A stretch of 64,000 nucleotides of DNA from Natronobacterium texcoconense (lineage in GTDB: Archaea > Halobacteriota > Halobacteria > Halobacteriales > Natrialbaceae). The position numbers and the translations under genes are program-made. Under the pieces are notes generated by a model, which did not search any database, was not told the origin of the DNA, and saw only the letters and a program-made list of their open reading frames with translations. How positions within the stretch are numbered: position 1 is the stretch's first letter; every line of letters begins with the position of its first letter. Of the stretch, positions 59,724 to 64,000 are shown piece by piece. The DNA is taken from positions 62,001-126,000 of the forward strand of contig NZ_FNLC01000004.1 in assembly GCF_900104065.1 (NCBI RefSeq), given 5' to 3'.

Positions 59724-60923
59724 ATGGATACGTCGTACTGGCGGACAGTGCTTCTCGTTACGTTGTGGCAAATTTCGGCGAGTATCTGTTACTACTCGGT
59801 GTTCGCCGCAACTCCGTTCTTCCGGGATACGTTCGGTCTCTCTCGATTCTGGGTCGGCGTCGTCGTCACGACATTGACGTTCGGCTACGCCGTCTTCCTG
59901 CTTCCACAGGGTGCACTGGTCGATAAGTTCGGTGAGCGATTGATGCTCACGCTCGGACTGGTTGGACTCGGTACTGCAACTGCACTGGTGGCTGGATCAC
60001 CGACGTTTGCCCTGCTTCTGGCTGCGGTGTTCGTTCTCGGTTCGCTGTACGGAACCGCGATGCCCGGGACGAACAAGGCGATCTTCGACAACATCAAACC
60101 GGGAAAACAGAACTTCGCGATGGGGATCAAGCAGGTCGGCGTGACAGGCGGAAGCGGTATCAGTGCCCTGCTGGTGACCGGTCTCGCCGGCGTTCTCTTC
60201 TGGCAGGCCGGATTCCTCCTGGCTGCCGGGTTTGCGCTGGCCATCGCAGCCGCGTTTTACGTCCTCTACTCGGGAAGCGGTGGCGACGGGGCGGCCAAAT
60301 ATCCCGACTTCCGTGCGTTGCTCTCGAACCGTCCGTACTTCCTGCTTACCGTCTCCGGCCTCTTTCTGGGTGCAGCGCTTTTCACGACGACCGGCTACAC
60401 GGTGTTGTACGTCGAGGAGTCGATCGAGGCATCGGTCGCCTACAGCGGCGTCGTTCTCGCACTCGTCCAGCTATTCGGCAGCGTCGGCCGCGTCGTAACG
60501 GGGTGGCTGAGCGACGTCTTGCCCGGTGACCCACAGGTTCGAATCGGCGGCATCCTCATCGTCCAGTCGCTGGCCGGCGCAGTGATGTTCGTCGTCGTTG
60601 CATCGACGACGACCGTGATCGGTGCGACGATCGCGTTCTCGGTGCTCGGTTTCTTCGTCCTCGGCTACACCGGCGTCTACTACTCCGTCATGGCGACGCT
60701 CGTCCGTGCCGACGAAATGGGTGGCGCGACCGCCGGCGGCCAGCTCGCACTCACAAGCGGTGGGCTGTTCGCACCGCCAGCCTTCGGATACCTCGCCGAC
60801 ATGGTCGGCTACCGTGCGTCCTGGCTCTTGCTCGCGATGCTCGTCGTGATCGCGTCCATCCTTCTCGTGTTCGTCGTTCGAATTCCGTCGTCGGTTTCGA
60901 ACCCCGCAGCGACCGGCGGCTGA
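59724..60923 (+). CDS. MFS transporter
   Basis: A 399-residue protein with twelve hydrophobic segments. MDTSYWRTVLLVTLWQISAS begins helix 1, and the loop after helix 2, LPQGALVDKFGERLMLTLG near 58-76, is the conserved GxLxDrxGrr-type motif of the superfamily. AMPGTNKAIFDNIKPGKQNF near 112-131 is the usual loop between helices 4 and 5. A TATA-like CTTTTAT lies about 25-32 bases before the ATG. The long frame upstream of 59724 is AT-rich and not coding. Substrate unknown; the neighbouring TRAP systems hint at uptake of similar organic acids, which is inference. Confidence 0.88.
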   Translation: MDTSYWRTVLLVTLWQISASICYYSVFAATPFFRDTFGLSRFWVGVVVTTLTFGYAVFLLPQGALVDKFGERLMLTLGLVGLGTATALVAGSPTFALLLAAVFVLGSLYGTAMPGTNKAIFDNIKPGKQNFAMGIKQVGVTGGSGISALLVTGLAGVLFWQAGFLLAAGFALAIAAAFYVLYSGSGGDGAAKYPDFRALLSNRPYFLLTVSGLFLGAALFTTTGYTVLYVEESIEASVAYSGVVLALVQLFGSVGRVVTGWLSDVLPGDPQVRIGGILIVQSLAGAVMFVVVASTTTVIGATIAFSVLGFFVLGYTGVYYSVMATLVRADEMGGATAGGQLALTSGGLFAPPAFGYLADMVGYRASWLLLAMLVVIASILLVFVVRIPSSVSNPAATGG

Positions 60924-60929
60924 CCTCGC

Positions 60930-61304
60930 TTACTCGAGTCGTTCGACGAGTTCGACGACGTACCCGTCCGGATCTTCGACGAACGCGACGCGGCGGTCGA
61001 TCTTCTCCATGGTCGTCGGCTCCTCGTGAACCGGCGGATCGGCGCGCTCGCTAAGTCGTTCGAACGTCTCGTCGGTACTCTCGACGCCGACGGCGACGTG
61101 AGCCATCGTTCCCGGATCGATCTTCGGCCCGCCGTCGGGATCGTACTTGAACTGGAACTCCGCGTTCTCGCCCCCGACGTAGACGTTCTCGACGCCGTCG
61201 TCTGCCGTGAACGACCAGTTTTCGGTGAGGCCGAGCGCGTCGACGTAGAACTCCCGCGTTCGCTCGAGGTCCGAAACCCACAGTGCCGTGTGAATAACGT
61301 CCAT
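60930..61304 (-). CDS. VOC-family (glyoxalase-like) protein
   Basis: A 124-residue vicinal-oxygen-chelate protein with two beta-alpha-beta-beta-beta units: MDVIHTALWVSDLERTREFY near 1-20 and MAHVAVGVESTDETFERLSE near 67-86. Metal-binding residues H5, H69 and E120 in GYVVELVE are in the usual places, resembling lactoylglutathione lyase, and VAFVEDPDGYVVELVE is a family signature. Haloarchaea have no glutathione, so the thiol or substrate may differ. The frame extends upstream but the start MDVIH sets the fold. Confidence 0.88.
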   Translation of the reverse strand: MDVIHTALWVSDLERTREFYVDALGLTENWSFTADDGVENVYVGGENAEFQFKYDPDGGPKIDPGTMAHVAVGVESTDETFERLSERADPPVHEEPTTMEKIDRRVAFVEDPDGYVVELVERLE

Positions 61305-61432
61305 GCGTTCGAATGACCGCCGGTCTGCCAAAGCCGTACCGGATTCGTGATTACTGATGACGTGTAACATACCGGCAAAGCTAGACACACACCCCCGATT
61401 CTTAATCCGATGAGTCGAAATACAGCGCGACA

Positions 61433-62701
61433 ATGGACGACTCGGACCGCGAAATCGTGTTGTTCACGTCGGCGGCTCACGGGCTCGTTCACACCTACGA
61501 GCTGTCGATCCCGATCTTGATGACCGTCTGGCTGGTCGAGTTCTCGACGACGGAGGCGATGCTCGGCCTGATCGTCACCGTCGGCTACGGACTGTTCGGC
61601 GTCGGCGCACTGCCAGGCGGCGTGCTGGTCGACCAGTACGGCTCGAAACCACTGATACTCGCGTGTCTCGCGGGAATGGCGGGTTCGTTCGTCCTGGTCG
61701 GATTGTCGGGATCGATACTCTTTCTGTCGATCGCGATCGCCCTCTGGGGCGTCACGGCGAGCGTCTACCACCCCGCCGGACTCGCATTACTTTCGACTCG
61801 AGTCGAACGCACGGGGATCGCGCTCGGCTATCACGGGATCGGCGGCAACCTCGGGATTGCACTCGGCCCGCTCGCGACCGCGATCCTGTTGCTCTGGTTC
61901 GACTGGCGTATCGTCTCGATCCTGCTTGCCATCCCCGCGGTCGTGGTGCTGGTTCTCGGCCTGTTCGTCGAGGTAGCTCCTCGAGAGGCCGAGTCGGCGG
62001 CGACGACCGACGGTGGCCCGGAGAGAGAGGAAAGCAACGACACGAAAGGCCAGGTGTCGCTAGATAGCTTCGTCGACGATACTCGCAAACTCCTGACGCT
62101 GACGTTCGGGCTCGTCTTGCTCGTCGTGATGATGAGCGGTCTCTACTACAGGGCCTTCCTCACGTTCCTGCCGGACCTGCTGAGTGACTTCCTCGCCGGG
62201 CTGGTCGATATCGAACTGGTCGATCCGGACAGCCCCTACGCCGAGGAGTTCGACCTCGCACGGTACTTCTACGTCGCGATCCTGGTGTTTGGCGTCTTCG
62301 GCCAGTACCTGGGCGGCTACCTCGCGGACCGCATCCCGGTCGAGCGGGCGCTCGTCTACGTGCTCGTGACGCTGACGATACTTGCCGTGCTGTTCGTCCC
62401 GGCGACCGCGACGACTCCCGCGTTCGTCGTCGTCTCACTGTTGCTCGGCGTCGCGCTCTTTACGATCCAGCCGCTCCAGCAGGCCACGGTCGCGAAACAC
62501 ACCTCTCCCGGAACGCGAGGGATCTCCTTCGGCTACACGTTCCTCGTCATCTTCGGGATCGGTGCGCTCGGTGCCGGACTCGCCGGCTGGGTGCTGACGG
62601 TCGCCGGCGCTCGAGAACTGTTCCTCGTCCTCGGGACGATCGCCGTGATCGGTGCGACGATCGCGTTCGTCCTGCGTCGCGTCGACCGAAGCGCCGAATA
62701 A
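61433..62701 (+). CDS. MFS transporter
   Basis: A 422-residue twelve-helix transporter. AHGLVHTYELSIPILMTVWL near 14-33 and LPGGVLVDQYGSKPLILACL near 61-80 carry the MFS loop signature. A large acidic cytosolic loop between helices 6 and 7 (about 180-220, GGPEREESNDTKGQVSLDSF) is notable. Helices 7-12 follow. It is divergent from the VOC gene (starts 128 bases apart) and convergent with the second TRAP permease, whose stop is five bases downstream. Substrate unknown. Confidence 0.88.
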   Translation: MDDSDREIVLFTSAAHGLVHTYELSIPILMTVWLVEFSTTEAMLGLIVTVGYGLFGVGALPGGVLVDQYGSKPLILACLAGMAGSFVLVGLSGSILFLSIAIALWGVTASVYHPAGLALLSTRVERTGIALGYHGIGGNLGIALGPLATAILLLWFDWRIVSILLAIPAVVVLVLGLFVEVAPREAESAATTDGGPEREESNDTKGQVSLDSFVDDTRKLLTLTFGLVLLVVMMSGLYYRAFLTFLPDLLSDFLAGLVDIELVDPDSPYAEEFDLARYFYVAILVFGVFGQYLGGYLADRIPVERALVYVLVTLTILAVLFVPATATTPAFVVVSLLLGVALFTIQPLQQATVAKHTSPGTRGISFGYTFLVIFGIGALGAGLAGWVLTVAGARELFLVLGTIAVIGATIAFVLRRVDRSAE

Positions 62702-62706
62702 AACGG

Positions 62707-64000
62707 CTACTCGCGTCTCCCTCCGATTCCGGCGGTCACGTTCTGGAGTTTCTCGAGCGGTGACGCTTCGCCGACGGCCGCCTGCGTGAGATAGAGGAAC
62801 GCGGCGACGCCGAGTGCCCCGAGCTGGACGAGCAACTCCGGATGGACCATCACGACGATACCGAGCACGACGAACAGGCCGCGAAGCCCGTACGTCGGCC
62901 ACGTTCCGAGGTCGAACCGGTAGTTCAGTCCGTGGATTATCACCAGCCCACCCAGGAGGACGAGGGCGCTGATGAACAGCAGTCCCGAGCCGAACTCGCC
63001 CTGATGGTTGACGATGTCGGTGTGGTAGATGAAGGAGAACGGCAGGACGAAAAGCGGTGCAGAGATCTTGATCGCCTCGAAACAGGTCCGCCAGAAGTTC
63101 GAGCCGGCGATCCCGGTCGCCACCGCGACACACGTCGCGATCGGCGGTGTCAGCCCCGCCAGAATTGCGGCGTAGAACACGAAGAAGTGTCCTGCGAATT
63201 CGGGCAGGAAGAACTGTTCGACCAGCGTCGGCGCGATCAACAGGGCGACGATCGTGTACGCTGCCGTCGTCGGCATCCCCAGTCCGAGCAGGATGCAGAT
63301 GATCATCGCCATGATCGCCGCGACGATCAACACGCCACCCGAGAGGTCCATCAGAGTCAGCGATATCGCCGTCGGAACGCCGGTTGCCATCAGGATGTCG
63401 ACGACGCCGTTGATCGCTGCCAGGATAATCGCCACCGGTGCGAGGACGACGATTCCTTCGCGGAAGCCGTCGAACGTCTGTTTCAGCGTCCCGACGAACG
63501 TCCAGAACGTCAGCCGCAGGCTCGTCGTGTCGAACGCTTGCTTGCCTGTCGGGATGACGATGCCGAGCGTCGCCATCGTGACGACAGTCCAGAACGCCGA
63601 GGTCATCACGGTGAACTGGACGATACCGAGCAGGTACACCAGCAGGGCAAGCGGTATGCCGAACTTGACGGCCTCGAGGCCGAGTTCGAACCGCGTGAGG
63701 CGCTGGTCGAACATCTCGTCCATGTCGGGTTCCTCGATCTGTGGGGCGGCCGCGTAGTGGACGGCGACGACGATCGTTATCATCAGGATCGCCGCGGGAA
63801 TGAGTCCGGCGATGATGACGTCGAAGTAGGACATGCCGGGAATGAGCGTCGCCATGACGAACGCACCGGCACCCATCACGGGCGGGAGCACCTGTCCGGA
63901 GGTCGAGGCGACCGATTCGATCCCGCCGGCGGTTTCGGGCTTGACGCCGCTCTGTTTCATCATCGGGATCGTAAAGGAGCCGGTCATACCGGCGTTTGCG
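62707..64000 (-). CDS. TRAP transporter fused permease, second copy (N-terminal part beyond window)
   Basis: The C-terminal 430 residues of a permease like that at 56162-58345; the frame runs out of the right edge (ANAGM continues to the last base), so the visible first Met is internal. Shared blocks are ANAGMTGSFTIPMMK at the edge, GGIESVASTSGQVLPPVMGA, GLGMPTTAAYTIVALLIAPT and GVAVATGIAGSNFWRTCFEA-type sequence near the end. Protein identity to the first copy is very high by eye (my estimate is roughly four of five residues). A DNA stretch near 63062-63180 is almost the same as 56519-56640. The partner TAXI gene would be to the right. Confidence 0.9.
   Translation of the reverse strand, partial: ANAGMTGSFTIPMMKQSGVKPETAGGIESVASTSGQVLPPVMGAGAFVMATLIPGMSYFDVIIAGLIPAAILMITIVVAVHYAAAPQIEEPDMDEMFDQRLTRFELGLEAVKFGIPLALLVYLLGIVQFTVMTSAFWTVVTMATLGIVIPTGKQAFDTTSLRLTFWTFVGTLKQTFDGFREGIVVLAPVAIILAAINGVVDILMATGVPTAISLTLMDLSGGVLIVAAIMAMIICILLGLGMPTTAAYTIVALLIAPTLVEQFFLPEFAGHFFVFYAAILAGLTPPIATCVAVATGIAGSNFWRTCFEAIKISAPLFVLPFSFIYHTDIVNHQGEFGSGLLFISALVLLGGLVIIHGLNYRFDLGTWPTYGLRGLFVVLGIVVMVHPELLVQLGALGVAAFLYLTQAAVGEASPLEKLQNVTAGIGGRRE

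Overview
The window is a 64 kb piece of the chromosome of a haloarchaeon. The signs are high GC with strong G/C preference at third positions, very acidic proteins, twin-arginine signals followed by lipobox cysteines, a PGF-CTERM tail, CetZ tubulin-family proteins, a group II chaperonin (thermosome), ABCE1/RLI, an archaeal Lrp beside type I glutamine synthetase, and TATA boxes about 25-35 bases before start codons, typical of leaderless transcripts. The dispersed intergenic repeats and gene content would fit the Natrialbales, but that placement is inference. Many genes are core metabolism or information processing (aconitase, citrate synthase, Trm1, RLI, thermosome, tRNA-Ser), so this is main-chromosome rather than plasmid sequence, although one replication origin lies in it.

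Layout. 1-345: the 3' end of a TnpB gene with its IS right-end hairpin and one copy of a dispersed intergenic repeat. 345-8.6 kb: a YdjM-like membrane protein, a lipoprotein, dUTPase, aconitase, an M48 protease, two HTH regulators, a membrane protein and a small TrmB/MarR-type regulator. 8.7-17 kb: acyl-CoA ligase, an EMC6-like protein coupled to RLI, a GT87 mannosyltransferase-like protein, a methyltransferase, a solo IS end, archaemetzincin and a divergent UPF0146 gene. 17-25 kb: a membrane protein that looks like a catalytically dead M48 protease, a HAD hydrolase, a tandem pair of CetZ genes, an FAD/Rieske oxidoreductase and a glycerophosphodiesterase. 25-32.5 kb: a quinol-type nitric oxide reductase with a long extra N-terminus, HisH, then a ~1 kb replication origin with nine 20-bp ORB-like repeats and an AT-rich segment, followed by its orc1/cdc6 gene. 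32.6-41.5 kb: exported proteins, a SWIM-type protein, two coupled lipoproteins, Trm1, a YihY/BrkB protein, a PAP2 phosphatase and glutamine synthetase. 41.5-52.5 kb: Lrp, ABC exporter, thermosome, SRAP protein, GrpB-like protein, tRNA-Ser(GGA), RidA, an ABC-2 operon and threonine deaminase. 52.5-64 kb: a possible small-RNA locus, GGCT, a PGF-CTERM surface protein, citrate synthase, an 83-base palindrome, a TAXI-TRAP transporter, two MFS transporters, a VOC protein and a second, partial TRAP permease.

How they work together. Aconitase and citrate synthase are both present but far apart. glnA and lrp are divergent and probably linked in nitrogen control. Threonine deaminase and RidA both concern enamine/imine chemistry, but are separated by the ABC-2 operon. 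The origin and its Orc form a self-contained replicator. The strongest leads for follow-up are the divergent ORB set, the qNOR fusion, the M48 pseudoprotease, the ~80-bp dispersed intergenic repeat (at least four copies), the palindrome at 56.04-56.13 kb, and the possible small RNA upstream of ilvA.
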